Shown here piece by piece: positions 41,447-51,444 of a stretch of DNA of 64,000 nt. The translations under genes and the position numbers were made by a program. The stretch lies in NCBI GenBank assembly GCA_038203615.1, contig JBBRDU010000001.1:62001-126000 (forward strand), written 5' to 3'. The notes under the pieces were generated by a model. It did not search any database, was not told the origin of the DNA, and saw only the letters and a program-made list of their open reading frames with translations. Every line of letters begins with the position of its first letter. The stretch's first letter is position 1. The DNA comes from JBBRDU01 sp038203615. Lineage in GTDB: Bacteria; Verrucomicrobiota; Verrucomicrobiia; Chthoniobacterales; UBA10450.

Positions 41447-43491
41447 ACGATGGCGGTGCCTCGACCGAGCGCTGAGGTGACCTGCACATCGGCTTCAATC
41501 ATTCCGGCACGATAGGCCATGGTGCGCAGGCCCATGCCCTCGGCGCTGCGCTGGACCTCCTGCGGAGCAAACCCGCAGCCATTGTCCTCGATGGTGAGGA
41601 TGGTGTTGTCTCTGGCTTTTTCCAAGGAGACCATAATGAGAGAGGACTGTGCGTGTTTGAGAGCGTTGTTGATCGCTTCCTGGGTGATCCGATAGAGGTG
41701 CGTGGCCGCGATCGAATTGTTGATCGCAATCCCATCTGCACTTCGGAACGTGCATTTCACATTGAAGAGCGTGCTGATTCCTTGAGTTAACTCCTGCAGG
41801 GCCGAGACGAGGCCGTTGGCCTCCAAAGCAACCGGCGCCATTCCTCGCGCCAGCATGCGGGTGCGATCAATCGTTTCACTGACGGCCGCGCCAATTTTTT
41901 CCAGACGTTCCACCACGCCATCGCCCGAAGCGTGGCGTAGGCTCTTCTTAAGCGCATCACACGAAAAGCGAATCCCAGCCAGCCGTTGGCAAAGATCGTC
42001 ATGCAGATCGTGCCCAATGCGGCGTTGTTCGTAATCGCCGATCTCGAGGATTTCCTGTTCCAGCCGTTTGCGCGCGGTGATATCGCGCACCAGGCCAGTG
42101 AAGATACGTCGCGGGCCGAGATTGGTCGCGCTTACAGCCAGGTCCATGGGAAACTCCGTGCCGTCTTTGCGCCGCCCTCTCACCTCCCGACCGATGCCGA
42201 TGATCCGGCGTTCGCCTGTCCTCTGGTAACGGTCGAGATAGCCGTCGTGTTCGGAACGATACGGCTCCGGCATGAGCATCGAAATGTTGCGGCCCACCAC
42301 TTCATCGACCGCGTATCCGAAGATGCCCACGGCGGCGGGATTCATCGTCTCGACCAGTCCGCGGTCGTCAATCGTGATAATCCCGTCGACCGCCGTGTCC
42401 ACAATCCCGCGTAAGCGGCCAGCCATGTCGCGCAACTCATGTTCAAACTGTATGCGCGAAATCGCGGTAGCAAGAATGTTCCCAACGGATTCGAGAAAGT
42501 GAAGGTCTTCCGCGGTGAAGGCGCGGAGCGTTTTCGTATCTCCGGCGAGCACTCCAAAAGCGCGTCCCCGACCCTGAATCACCACGGCCATGCTGCTTGC
42601 CACGTGGTGGTCGCGCATGAAGTCCGGCAGGCGCAAGTGGCGGTCGCTCCGCACGTCCTCGATGATGATCGGCTGACTCAGTTGCAAGGCCCGGCCGGTG
42701 GCGGTTTCCTCGCCCACCTTCATCCGGGTAACGCCGACGTGACCAGGCTTCCAGCCCGCGCCGGAGCGGAGGAACGTGGTTTTTCCATCGGCCGATAATT
42801 CGAAGAGACTGCTGAAGTCGACTCCAATTTCTCGGGCCAGGATGTGCGTGGCGTCGTCGCAGACGGTCTGGATATTGGTGGCTTGAAGCGCGTCGAGGCT
42901 GAAGCGGGCTGCCACCGCCTGCTCGCGCAGCCGGCGTTCCAGTTGTTGCTCGTTCCATTTCGCATCCGTGATGTCGCGTGTGCTCTCGAGCACGCAAAGG
43001 CCTTTGCCGGACTGGGGAAAAAGTTGGAACCGTGCCGAAACCACGATCTCCTGGCCGGCCCGCGTGCGTTGCCGCAATTCGCCGCGCCAGGAGCCGCGCG
43101 AACGCAACTCGCGCTCGATCTCCGGCCACGGCACCGGGAACTGGGTCTGGAGCAGCTTTTGTGAGACGGCGCCCAGCGCCTCCTTCTCCTTGTAGCCGTA
43201 AAGCTCGGCTGCACCTTTGTTCCAAAACTCAACTCCACCCGGGTCGCGCCAGAGGAAAATGGCATCCTGGGAAATGTCGAGGATCTGCGCTTGCTGGAGC
43301 AGTCTTTTTGAATCGGACAATCCGGACGAAGCGCTTCCGGCCGTGACCTCCAGCGCGTGCTTCCTCGCCTTTTTTTTGGGCTGCCTGGGTGTTTGCTTCA
43401 TCGATTGGCTGTCATCAAAATACGACGGATCATCGTCCAAGTCCTGTCCAAACCGCCGGCTTAGGCGAAGGGCCGGGTCATGATAATCCAT
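41422..43491 (-). CDS. Sensor histidine kinase with PAS-GAF-PAS, second PAS FixL-like (haem)
   Basis: A soluble 689-aa kinase. PAS1 spans about 65-180, a GAF domain about 195-345, PAS2 about 358-472, then HisKA_3 (EQRRIGHDLHDDLCQRLAGIRF, phospho-His H497) and a NarX-type ATPase (ITQEAINNALKHAQ, IEDNGCGF, GMGLRTMAYRAGMI). PAS2 carries MPEPYRSEHDGYLDRY and GERRIIGIGREV: His415, Arg421 and Arg435 match in spacing the FixL haem ligand His200, Arg206 and the oxygen-switch Arg220. This supports a haem-based oxygen sensor. No membrane segment. Starts at a CCATGG that is also close to the divergent USP gene. Confidence 0.9.
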   Translation of the reverse strand: MDYHDPALRLSRRFGQDLDDDPSYFDDSQSMKQTPRQPKKKARKHALEVTAGSASSGLSDSKRLLQQAQILDISQDAIFLWRDPGGVEFWNKGAAELYGYKEKEALGAVSQKLLQTQFPVPWPEIERELRSRGSWRGELRQRTRAGQEIVVSARFQLFPQSGKGLCVLESTRDITDAKWNEQQLERRLREQAVAARFSLDALQATNIQTVCDDATHILAREIGVDFSSLFELSADGKTTFLRSGAGWKPGHVGVTRMKVGEETATGRALQLSQPIIIEDVRSDRHLRLPDFMRDHHVASSMAVVIQGRGRAFGVLAGDTKTLRAFTAEDLHFLESVGNILATAISRIQFEHELRDMAGRLRGIVDTAVDGIITIDDRGLVETMNPAAVGIFGYAVDEVVGRNISMLMPEPYRSEHDGYLDRYQRTGERRIIGIGREVRGRRKDGTEFPMDLAVSATNLGPRRIFTGLVRDITARKRLEQEILEIGDYEQRRIGHDLHDDLCQRLAGIRFSCDALKKSLRHASGDGVVERLEKIGAAVSETIDRTRMLARGMAPVALEANGLVSALQELTQGISTLFNVKCTFRSADGIAINNSIAATHLYRITQEAINNALKHAQSSLIMVSLEKARDNTILTIEDNGCGFAPQEVQRSAEGMGLRTMAYRAGMIEADVQVTSALGRGTAIVCTFPSHL

Positions 43492-43582
43492 GGAAAAAGA
43501 GGCTGTTTCGCGCGCAAGAAATGCTAACGAACTCGCAATTGCTGCACGGACGACAAGGGGCGGGGACTGCTACGGTGGGGCC

Positions 43583-44092
43583 GTGACTAAAGCGGTTAGG
43601 AAGAGTACGCGATCGCGGACGAGCACTTCTCCGAGGAGCATTCTGGTCCCGATCGATTTCTCAGTGGCGTCAAAAAATGCGCTCCGTCACGCTCTGGATT
43701 TGTCCAGGAACGCCTCCCGCATCATCCTGCTGCACGTTATTGCTCCATCGGCGGAAGCCCACCGCGATGTCTCCGGTTTGGTCGATTCGGCCAGGAAGAG
43801 TCTCTATTTATTCGGAAAAAGCGAAGTTCTACTGCGGGATCGTTCCGTCCGGTCCCTCGTCCGGACAGGAACGCCTTTCCATGAGATTTTGGCGGCGGCC
43901 AAGGAGAACAAGGTGGAACTCATCGTTCTGGCCGTGCATGACCTGGCGCCGTTGGGGGGATTAGCCCTGGGGCATACGGTCGATCGTGTTTCACGTTATG
44001 CTCCGTGTCCGGTCATGCTTGTGAGGGAGGATGGCGCGGATCGTGTCCGGATGAAGGCTTCGACCAAGGCCGTTTTTCCTTCTCATGCTTAA
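43583..44092 (+). CDS. Universal stress protein, single domain
   Basis: About 169 aa from GTG at 43583; an in-frame ATG at 43490 would overlap the divergent kinase start and leave no promoter space. UspA pattern: SILVPIDFSVASKNALRHALDLSRN, IILLHVIAP, GTPFHEILAAAKENKVELIVLAVHD, RVSRYAPCPVMLV. The ATP-binding loop (Gx2Gx9GS) is degenerate (HDLAPLGGLALGHT), so nucleotide binding is doubtful. It is divergent from the haem-PAS two-component genes. Confidence 0.85.
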   Translation: MTKAVRKSTRSRTSTSPRSILVPIDFSVASKNALRHALDLSRNASRIILLHVIAPSAEAHRDVSGLVDSARKSLYLFGKSEVLLRDRSVRSLVRTGTPFHEILAAAKENKVELIVLAVHDLAPLGGLALGHTVDRVSRYAPCPVMLVREDGADRVRMKASTKAVFPSHA

Positions 44093-44110
44093 GGGCTGCG
44101 CCCTGTGTGG

Positions 44111-44130
44111 CGTAAGGGATTTCCCTTACG
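44111..44130 (+). terminator. Perfect hairpin after the first USP gene
   Basis: CGTAAGGGA-TT-TCCCTTACG, a perfect 9-bp stem 19 bases after the stop. No T-run follows, so it may be a transcript-end hairpin or a palindromic site. Confidence 0.5.
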
Positions 44131-44209
44131 GCCCATCAGGGTGATCCACAGGCGCGATCGAGGGATTGTCCCAATTGTTAGGGAATGCGCGTCAGGAGAC
44201 AAGTAAGGC

Positions 44210-45142
44210 ATGCAAACTACCACCGCTTGCCCGAAGGAAGTTGATCCCAACAGCGACAAGAAGCTGGTCGAAGCGTTGGCCAACTCAAAAGTCTATCGGC
44301 AATATGAACGCACCTTTAGCGAAGCCACCGGTTTGCCGCTGGCGCTGCGCCCGGTCCAATTCTTCGGACTGCCCTTCCAGGGAAAGAAAAATGAAAACGC
44401 TTTCTGCGCGTTCCTGGCGGGCGAGAAGGGGGCGTGTTCGCTCTGCCTGCAAACGCAAGGCCGCTGCGCCAGTAATCCCGGGGAACGACCCCGCACCCTG
44501 CAATGTCCGTTTGGTTTGACTGAGACGATGGTGCCCGTTCGAGTGGGTGAACGCGTCATCGGTTTCCTCGCCACGGGCCAGGTTTTCACCCGGTCGCCCA
44601 AGCTGTCTCTTTATCATGAGGGCATTTGTCGGCTGTTCGCGAAAGGCTCGGTGGCGGAGAGGAAGGCTTCTCAGCTGTGGAAGCAAACGCCTTTCATGGC
44701 GCTATCCCGTTACGAAGCGACCGTCCAACTGCTTGGCTTTTTCGCCAAACAACTTTCCACTCTGAGCAATCAGATCGTGATGGAGCAGGCCAACGCCGAG
44801 CCCCCGGTCATTGCGCGGGCGCGGGAGTACATCGCGCAAAACAAGACCGGGTCTCTTTCCCTGGGCGCGGTGGCCAAGGCGGCGGGCGCCAGTGTCTTCC
44901 ACTTTTGCAAGCTGTTCCGGAAATCGACCGGCCTTAAATTTACGGATTATGTCGCGCGCGCCCGGCTGGAAGACGCGCGGACGCGCCTGGCCAATCCCAA
45001 CATGCGAATCAGCGAGATCGCCTACGACGTGGGCTTTCAATCGCTGACTCAGTTCAACCGGACATTCCAAAGAATCTTTGGTCAGGCCCCGGGGGAGTAT
45101 CGCACAAAACTCTCTGCCAATGGCGCGGCCCTGGCCACCTGA
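44210..45142 (+). CDS. PocR-domain AraC-family regulator
   Basis: A 310-aa regulator. The N-terminal half is a PocR ligand-binding domain with clustered cysteines (FCAFLAGEKGACSLCLQTQGRC, TLQCPFGLTETMVPVRVGERVIGFLATGQVF). Residues 200-300 form the AraC helix-turn-helix (ARAREYIAQNKTGSLSLGAV, VFHFCKLFRKSTGLKFTDYVARARLEDAR, ISEIAYDVGFQSLTQFNRTFQRIFGQAPGEYR). PocR domains sense small ligands such as diols; the Cys pattern could also bind metal or sense redox. It begins a run of plus-strand stress genes. Confidence 0.9.
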   Translation: MQTTTACPKEVDPNSDKKLVEALANSKVYRQYERTFSEATGLPLALRPVQFFGLPFQGKKNENAFCAFLAGEKGACSLCLQTQGRCASNPGERPRTLQCPFGLTETMVPVRVGERVIGFLATGQVFTRSPKLSLYHEGICRLFAKGSVAERKASQLWKQTPFMALSRYEATVQLLGFFAKQLSTLSNQIVMEQANAEPPVIARAREYIAQNKTGSLSLGAVAKAAGASVFHFCKLFRKSTGLKFTDYVARARLEDARTRLANPNMRISEIAYDVGFQSLTQFNRTFQRIFGQAPGEYRTKLSANGAALAT

Positions 45143-45169
45143 TAACTTGAACAAACTGCATCGCACATT

Positions 45170-46312
45170 ATGAAAAATCTCCATATCCAAAACATTCTCG
45201 TCCCGATCGATTTTTCGGAAATGTCGATCCGGTCCGTTTCGACTGCGAAACATCTGGCCCGGCGGTTTGGGTCGGTCGTGCATCTCGTCCATCTGCACGA
45301 ATTTTATTACCCGGCCGGTTTTCTCGCGCCGGCGGCGCCGGTTTCCCTCGCACCCGTCAAGTATCTGGAGGCGGCTCTTGGCGTGGCGGAGCAGCGTCTC
45401 CGTGCCCTGGCCCGGGAACATGGATTGACCGGCACTTGCCAGGCCGAGATCGGCGGCCCTGTTTTCGATGTGATTTGTGGCATCGCCCGGCAAATCCCGG
45501 CCGATTTAGTCGTCGCCGCCACGCACGGTCACACGGGCTTGAAGCATGTCTTGCTCGGCAGTACCGCCGAGAGGCTCGTCCAGCATTCGCCTTGCCCGGT
45601 CTGGGTCGACCGGCAGAGAAAGCCGAAAACGACCAAACGGGCCGAAGCCGGCTTCTGCGGGATCGACACCATTCTCGTGCCGATCGATTTTTCGCGCTGC
45701 TCATCGGCTGGGCTCGAGTATGCGATCCAATTCGCCGACCGGGTCGCGGCAAAAATCGTTCTCCTCCACGTGGTCGACTTTGGCCCGTCACTGACTGCGG
45801 ACGGTTACGCCATGTATGATCTTACCAAGTACCAGGACATGGCCCGGGCCGACGCGGAGCGTCAAATGAGCCAGTTTGTGCAGGCGACAAAATTCGGCGG
45901 CGTAAAATTCAAAGCGGAAATCGTCGTCGCCCCTTCCGTCACCGGGATCTGCGAAATGGCTAAACGCGAGAAAGCCGATCTCATCATTACGGCAACGCAC
46001 GGGCGAACCGGTCTTAAACACGTGCTCATTGGCAGTACCGCCGAAGTGGTGGTGCGTCATGCGCCCTGCCCGGTCTTGGTGGTGCCGTCTCATCCGGAAG
46101 TCAGGATGGCTCATCTTACTGGCCGATCCGCCACGGCAAAAGTCGCCGGAAAACGAACGGGACCCGGGTCTGCGCGCGCCATTTTTAGCGGCGCGGCGGG
46201 AAAGCGATCCCTCCGAAAAGTGGCCGGGCAACCTTTTCCCGAGCGTCGTCGGACAAATAAATTCCGCGAATCGCACGTCTCGTTGGTCCGCTCGGGCGCG
46301 CCGTCACACTAA
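45170..46312 (+). CDS. Tandem universal stress protein (two UspA domains)
   Basis: A 380-aa protein with two UspA domains (about 5-145 and 160-310) and a basic C-terminal tail of about 65 residues. Both domains keep the nucleotide loop: ATHGHTGLKHVLLGSTAE and ATHGRTGLKHVLIGSTAE (xx-HG-x9-GS). Each begins with ILVPIDFS. It lies 27 bases after the PocR regulator and 12 bases before the next tandem USP. Tandem USPs bind ATP and respond to starvation, hypoxia or oxidative stress. Confidence 0.92.
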   Translation: MKNLHIQNILVPIDFSEMSIRSVSTAKHLARRFGSVVHLVHLHEFYYPAGFLAPAAPVSLAPVKYLEAALGVAEQRLRALAREHGLTGTCQAEIGGPVFDVICGIARQIPADLVVAATHGHTGLKHVLLGSTAERLVQHSPCPVWVDRQRKPKTTKRAEAGFCGIDTILVPIDFSRCSSAGLEYAIQFADRVAAKIVLLHVVDFGPSLTADGYAMYDLTKYQDMARADAERQMSQFVQATKFGGVKFKAEIVVAPSVTGICEMAKREKADLIITATHGRTGLKHVLIGSTAEVVVRHAPCPVLVVPSHPEVRMAHLTGRSATAKVAGKRTGPGSARAIFSGAAGKRSLRKVAGQPFPERRRTNKFRESHVSLVRSGAPSH

Positions 46313-46324
46313 ACCTACTCCCTT

Positions 46325-47332
46325 ATGACGAATTATCTGGCCTCTTCGCCCGAGACGGTGACAACCCGGATTCACACTCTTTCGTCCATCTCCAGCCGGG
46401 TCACTGCCCTGCAAATCCGGACCATCCTGGTGCCAATGGATTTTTCACGCGAGTCGCTCCGCGTATTGGAATACGCGATCGTCCTGGCCCGGAAATTTGG
46501 AGCGACCATCCATGTCCTCCATGTGCGGCCATCGAAGGAAGCGTCGGCCATGGAGCGTGCGGATAAGATGATGCTCAACTATCCCGATACGATTGATTTT
46601 TTGCAGGACCGACTGGCCGATGTGCAGCGGAAGCACAACGTGAAGTTTTCGCCGGATCATTGTCATGTCTCTTCGGGCCGGCCCTTCGAGGAGATTTGCA
46701 AACTGGCTCGCGAGATTGACGCGGATGTCATTGCCCTACCGACGCGCGGGCACGCCGGCCTTAAGCGCGTCGTGCTGGGCAGCACGGCTGAGCGCGTCAT
46801 CCGGTATGCGCCCTGCCCGGTCCTCATCCCACGGGGAAAAATCTACAAGGCCGCCCTGGCCGGTCTGGGCGCTCGCTCGGATCTCAATATTCGTAAGATC
46901 CTGGTGCCGGTCGATTTCTCCGCCAGCTCCGCAGAGGGTGTGCGCTATGCCATTTTCCTGGCCGCGAAATACAAAGCCGCGCTCCACCTTTTTCACGCGG
47001 TCTATCCGCACGCTGATCTGGTCGCGCAGGATCGGATGTCGGGCAATCTATTGTCCGTTCTGGAAGCGGCGCAACTGTCCGCCCGGCGCGATATGAAAGG
47101 ACTCAAACGCCGCTACGTCCCGAAAGGGATGGCCTGCGAAATGGAGATTCGAACGGGCTACCCGATTGATCAGATCTGCGCGCAAAGCGGCGGCCCCGGA
47201 GTTGATCTGGCCGTCATCTCGACCCACGGCCGCACCGGCTTTCGACACGCCTTGATCGGCAGCGTGGCCGAGCACGTAGCCCGTTACGCCGAGTGCCCGG
47301 TCATGGTCGTCCCGAGCAAGCCGCGAACCTGA
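46325..47332 (+). CDS. Tandem universal stress protein (two UspA domains)
   Basis: A 335-aa protein with two UspA domains. Domain 1: TILVPMDFSRESLRVLEYAI, PTRGHAGLKRVVLGSTAERVIRYAPCPVLI. Domain 2: KILVPVDFSASSAEGVRYAIFLA, STHGRTGFRHALIGSVAEHVARYAECPVMVV. Nucleotide loops are intact in both. It is clearly related to its upstream neighbour but diverged, so the tandem array is old. Confidence 0.92.
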   Translation: MTNYLASSPETVTTRIHTLSSISSRVTALQIRTILVPMDFSRESLRVLEYAIVLARKFGATIHVLHVRPSKEASAMERADKMMLNYPDTIDFLQDRLADVQRKHNVKFSPDHCHVSSGRPFEEICKLAREIDADVIALPTRGHAGLKRVVLGSTAERVIRYAPCPVLIPRGKIYKAALAGLGARSDLNIRKILVPVDFSASSAEGVRYAIFLAAKYKAALHLFHAVYPHADLVAQDRMSGNLLSVLEAAQLSARRDMKGLKRRYVPKGMACEMEIRTGYPIDQICAQSGGPGVDLAVISTHGRTGFRHALIGSVAEHVARYAECPVMVVPSKPRT

Positions 47333-47337
47333 ATTTC

Positions 47338-47856
47338 ATGCTGAAATACACGCACAAAAAGACCGTTTTGCTCGTCGATGCGGATGCCGATTGCGAGCCT
47401 TTCCTGTTGGAGGCAGCGACCCGGACGAATCGCGCGGTGTTGCTCGCCAAGACGAGTCGGGAAGCCTTTGAAATCCTTAGACAGGAAATTCAGAATCTCG
47501 ATCTGGTCGTGGTGGACGTCGATCCAGGGGCACACGGACTGGCTCTGCTCGAAGCGATCAGCGCATGTGCGGAACGGCCGCCCATGGTCGTGGTGACGGC
47601 CCTGGAAGAAACGTACATGAATTCGATCGCCGAGAAGTACGGCGCGGCTATCTGTCTGGGGAAGCCAGTGCGATGGCCGAAGATAGTGGACGCTATCCTC
47701 GAAGTTTCGACCAACCGGACGCTGACCAGCGATCGCTGGGGCACTCTGGTCCCGGCACCGCCGCAAAAGCCCGCTCCTCTCAAGAATCGGTTCCGGGGGA
47801 TCGCGGCGAAATTAAGCCCGATCAATGCCGGGAAAACAGGAAAGTCGCACCCATAG
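47338..47856 (+). CDS. Receiver-domain protein with basic C-terminus
   Basis: About 172 aa from the ATG at 47338. A CheY-like fold with VLLVDADADCEPFLLEAA (acidic pocket), LDLVVVDVDPGAHGLALLEAI (candidate phospho-Asp), MVVVTALEETY and CLGKPVRWPKIVDAIL (conserved Lys). No output domain; the last 35 residues are Pro/Lys-rich. It may be a phosphate relay or sink for the nearby kinase (inference). Six bases separate it from the USP gene. Confidence 0.8.
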   Translation: MLKYTHKKTVLLVDADADCEPFLLEAATRTNRAVLLAKTSREAFEILRQEIQNLDLVVVDVDPGAHGLALLEAISACAERPPMVVVTALEETYMNSIAEKYGAAICLGKPVRWPKIVDAILEVSTNRTLTSDRWGTLVPAPPQKPAPLKNRFRGIAAKLSPINAGKTGKSHP

Positions 47857-47866
47857 GGTGAGGGAG

Positions 47867-48700
47867 ATGGAAGTGTCGCAGACGGCGTCAGCATTGACCT
47901 CTCCAACGGCCGGGCAGAGCGCGGTGGTGGAACTGCGCAACGTGACTCTCGGCTTCGGAGAGAAACAGGTGCTCGACGATGTTTCCCTGGTGGTGCGTCG
48001 GCAGGAGCGTCTGGTCATCATCGGGCAGAGTGGCGCGGGCAAAACGACCATCCTGCGTCTGATTTTGGGAATTCTGTCGCCCACGGACGGATCGGTTTTT
48101 TTCGATCAGCTGGATGTTTCACATCTAGACCGTCGCGAACTGCAGCAGGCCCGCATGCGCATGGGAATGGTGTATCAGGATTCGGCCCTGCTCAGTTCGA
48201 GAAGCGTGCGCGAAAACCTGGCTCTGCCGCTGCGGGAACTGACCGACAAGACCGAGGCCGAGATTGAGAACATCATTACCGAGAAACTGGAACTGGTCGA
48301 GATGTCCGGCAGCAGCTTATTATTGCCGCACGAATTAAGTGGCGGCATGCGCAAACGCGTCGGCATCGCGCGCGCGCTCGTCATGGAACCGGAATTGATT
48401 CTTTTCGACGAACCAACCGCCGGTCTCGACCCGGTGGTCAGCGCTGTGATCGATCTACTCATCGTGCAACTGAGCGAGAAATCGAAAGTGACCTCGGTCA
48501 TCGTGACGCACCTTATGGACAGTGCGTTTAGAGTGGCCACGCGGATGGCCATGTTGTATCGCGGGAAAATCATTGAAGACGGAACGCCAGAATCCTTGAA
48601 GCGCTCGACTAACCCGGTGGTGGTGCAGTTTCTGAGCGGGAGCACGGAGGGCCCGATTCTGGAGCGGAGCAAGTATCACATGCTTTCGCCGGCCGACTGA
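47867..48700 (+). CDS. ABC transporter ATP-binding protein, MlaF-like
   Basis: About 277 aa from the ATG at 47867, preceded by GGTGAGGG; an ATG at 47825 is the alternative. Walker A IIGQSGAGKTTILRL, Q-loop MVYQDSALLSS, signature LSGGMRKRVGIARAL, Walker B LILFDEPTAGLDPV, switch His VIVTHLMDS. The LPHELSGGMRKRV form is typical of MlaF/Ttg2A lipid-transport ATPases. No MlaE-type permease or MCE protein follows, so the partner must be elsewhere or the gene is an orphan. Confidence 0.87.
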   Translation: MEVSQTASALTSPTAGQSAVVELRNVTLGFGEKQVLDDVSLVVRRQERLVIIGQSGAGKTTILRLILGILSPTDGSVFFDQLDVSHLDRRELQQARMRMGMVYQDSALLSSRSVRENLALPLRELTDKTEAEIENIITEKLELVEMSGSSLLLPHELSGGMRKRVGIARALVMEPELILFDEPTAGLDPVVSAVIDLLIVQLSEKSKVTSVIVTHLMDSAFRVATRMAMLYRGKIIEDGTPESLKRSTNPVVVQFLSGSTEGPILERSKYHMLSPAD

Positions 48701-48712
48701 TTCTCGGAGCGC

Positions 48713-49084
48713 CTAACGGGTGAGCTGGACCTCATGATGCTCAAGCTCGAGGGATCCGTCAGTTTCCGCTTCCTTGATGCAGCCGACGCCGGGCGCGTAA
48801 AACTTGTGCTCGATCTTGCTGTCGGAAAGAGTCTCTTTGATCTCCACACAGTCTCGATAGGTGTGTGAGCCGATCGTCACGGTCTTCGCCACGGAAATAA
48901 CCTCGTCCTCTTCGCGAGGGACGTTCGGCACATTCTCCGCCTGAAATTTATCGCCCACCTTCGGATGAGTCGGCATTAACACGCCCAGCTGTTGCGTCTG
49001 TGGACCGAATAACCAGGTGCCCTCATGGCCGACCACTTTTCCATCCCGATATTGATCGACGTCTTCGCCCAGATAATAAAAATG
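48713..49084 (-). pseudogene. 5'-truncated gene of an uncharacterised stress-associated family
   Basis: The frame ends at 48713 and is open upstream to about 49084 with HFYYLGEDVDQYRDGKVVGH, EGTWLFGPQTQQLGVLMPTHP, KVGDKFQAENVP, SHTYRDCVEIKETLSDSKIE and HKFYAPGVGCIKEAE. From memory this is the C-terminal half of a conserved secreted family; the signal peptide and first half are missing and no ATG exists before the similarity starts (only a GTG at 49036). The upstream side ends against the hsp20 terminator hairpin. Probably a gene remnant. Confidence 0.6.
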
Positions 49085-49116
49085 GCAGGGCCGCGCCGGG
49101 GCATGCTTTAGGAGGC

Positions 49117-49140
49117 AGCGTGCGGACTTTGCCGCACGCT
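49117..49140 (-). terminator. Hairpin downstream of hsp20
   Basis: AGCGTGCGG (49117-49125) and CCGCACGCT (49132-49140) form a perfect 9-bp stem with a 6-base loop, 14 bases after the hsp20 stop. A short T-poor tail follows, so it may act as a stabilising hairpin or a REP-like element as well as a terminator. Confidence 0.6.
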
Positions 49141-49153
49141 GTGCTCTTTCCGG

Positions 49154-49606
49154 TTAATGAACCTTAACCTCGATTTTCTTGGGTTGAGCCGCCGGATTCT
49201 TCGGCATGTGGACGCGCAGAACTCCTTCTTTGAATTCAGCCGTCATTTTGGCTGCATCCGCGTCTTCCGGCATTGTGAACGTGCGTTCGAAGGTGCCGTA
49301 GGACCGCTCGATCCGATGGTGCTTCTTGGTCTTCTCTTCCTTCTCGCTTTTGCGTTCCCCGGTGATCGAGAGGATGCCGTTTTCCAGGGTGACTTTGACG
49401 TCCTCTTTTTTGATTTCGGGGAGATCAGCTTTGACGAGGTAATCCTTGTCATCCTCGACGATATCCACGTCAGGCGACCAGGTAGCCAGCTTGAGCGCAT
49501 CCCCATTGCCAGACAGGCGATTGGGGAAAACGCCGAGGAACGAGCTCAGACGATTCTGAACTTCGTCCAGTTCCCGGAAGGGATTCCAGGTTGTTAGTGT
49601 TCTCAT
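49154..49606 (-). CDS. Small heat-shock protein Hsp20
   Basis: A 150-aa alpha-crystallin chaperone. WNPFRELDEVQNRLSSFLG at the start, alpha-crystallin domain at about 40-135 (WSPDVDIVEDDKDYLVKADLPEIKKEDVKVTLENGILSITGERK, RSYGTFERTFTMPEDADAAKMTAEFKEGVLRVHMPK), and a C-terminal extension. AAAGGAAACTAAACT precedes the ATG as a ribosome site. It holds unfolding proteins in an ATP-independent way. Its place beside USP genes recalls the DosR regulon (hspX). Confidence 0.95.
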   Translation of the reverse strand: MRTLTTWNPFRELDEVQNRLSSFLGVFPNRLSGNGDALKLATWSPDVDIVEDDKDYLVKADLPEIKKEDVKVTLENGILSITGERKSEKEEKTKKHHRIERSYGTFERTFTMPEDADAAKMTAEFKEGVLRVHMPKNPAAQPKKIEVKVH

Positions 49607-50058
49607 AGTTTAGTTTCCTTTCAGTTTTGTACACTCCGGCGCTGCGTCCCGGTTCGCTGTTCAATACTTGGCAGAGTTTGACCAGATTTTGCCTTGGGCA
49701 GGTCGCCCCAACCGTCTCCTTTCTACCGCAAGAAACGCCCGTTCTTTCCCAATCGTTGCGTGGCGACTCCGCCCCGAAAGGGCTTTGCTTGAGGCAGTCA
49801 ACTTATGGCGAAATACACAATTGCGTGGCTCCCAAACGGAGGGGGGGAAGGCGATGACCTGGAAATCACGGCGAGTGCCTTCATCCATAAAAGAGGGAAA
49901 GAATTCCCGTTGCTGCCATTCCCGAAGTCGCAGCAAGCCATCACTGACGCGGGCGGCTTGATCGCGTCCAAGTCCGCCCGGCCACTCGAGACGAGTCCGA
50001 AAGGACTCGTCGAACACTGGCAAAGTTCGCTCAACCAGCTGACGCCGAGAACCCTTTT
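49607..50058. other. Gap of 452 bases between hsp20 and the aminotransferase
   Basis: The left part should carry the hsp20 promoter, but no CIRCE element or clear sigma-32 box was recognised. The right part has an open frame at 49805-50062 on the plus strand (MAKYTIAWLPNGGGEGDDLE and 65 more residues) that overlaps the aminotransferase ATG by 4 bases. Overlap suggests it could be a real 85-aa leader gene, but composition is unremarkable and antisense frames are equally open. Confidence 0.35.

Positions 50059-51437
<1,379 letters not shown>

Positions 51438-51444
<7 letters not shown>

Noticed and set aside
44711..45493. Minus-strand frame opposite the PocR/AraC regulator and first tandem USP
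   Set aside because: Antisense to two well-supported genes.
45170..47332. Tandem USP genes as a CRISPR-like or recent repeat
   Set aside because: The similarity is between protein domains (UspA folds), not regularly spaced DNA repeats; copies are well diverged.
49661..50023. Minus-strand frame of 120 codons between hsp20 and the aminotransferase
   Set aside because: No domain, no ribosome site, mixed composition; equal frames exist on both strands.
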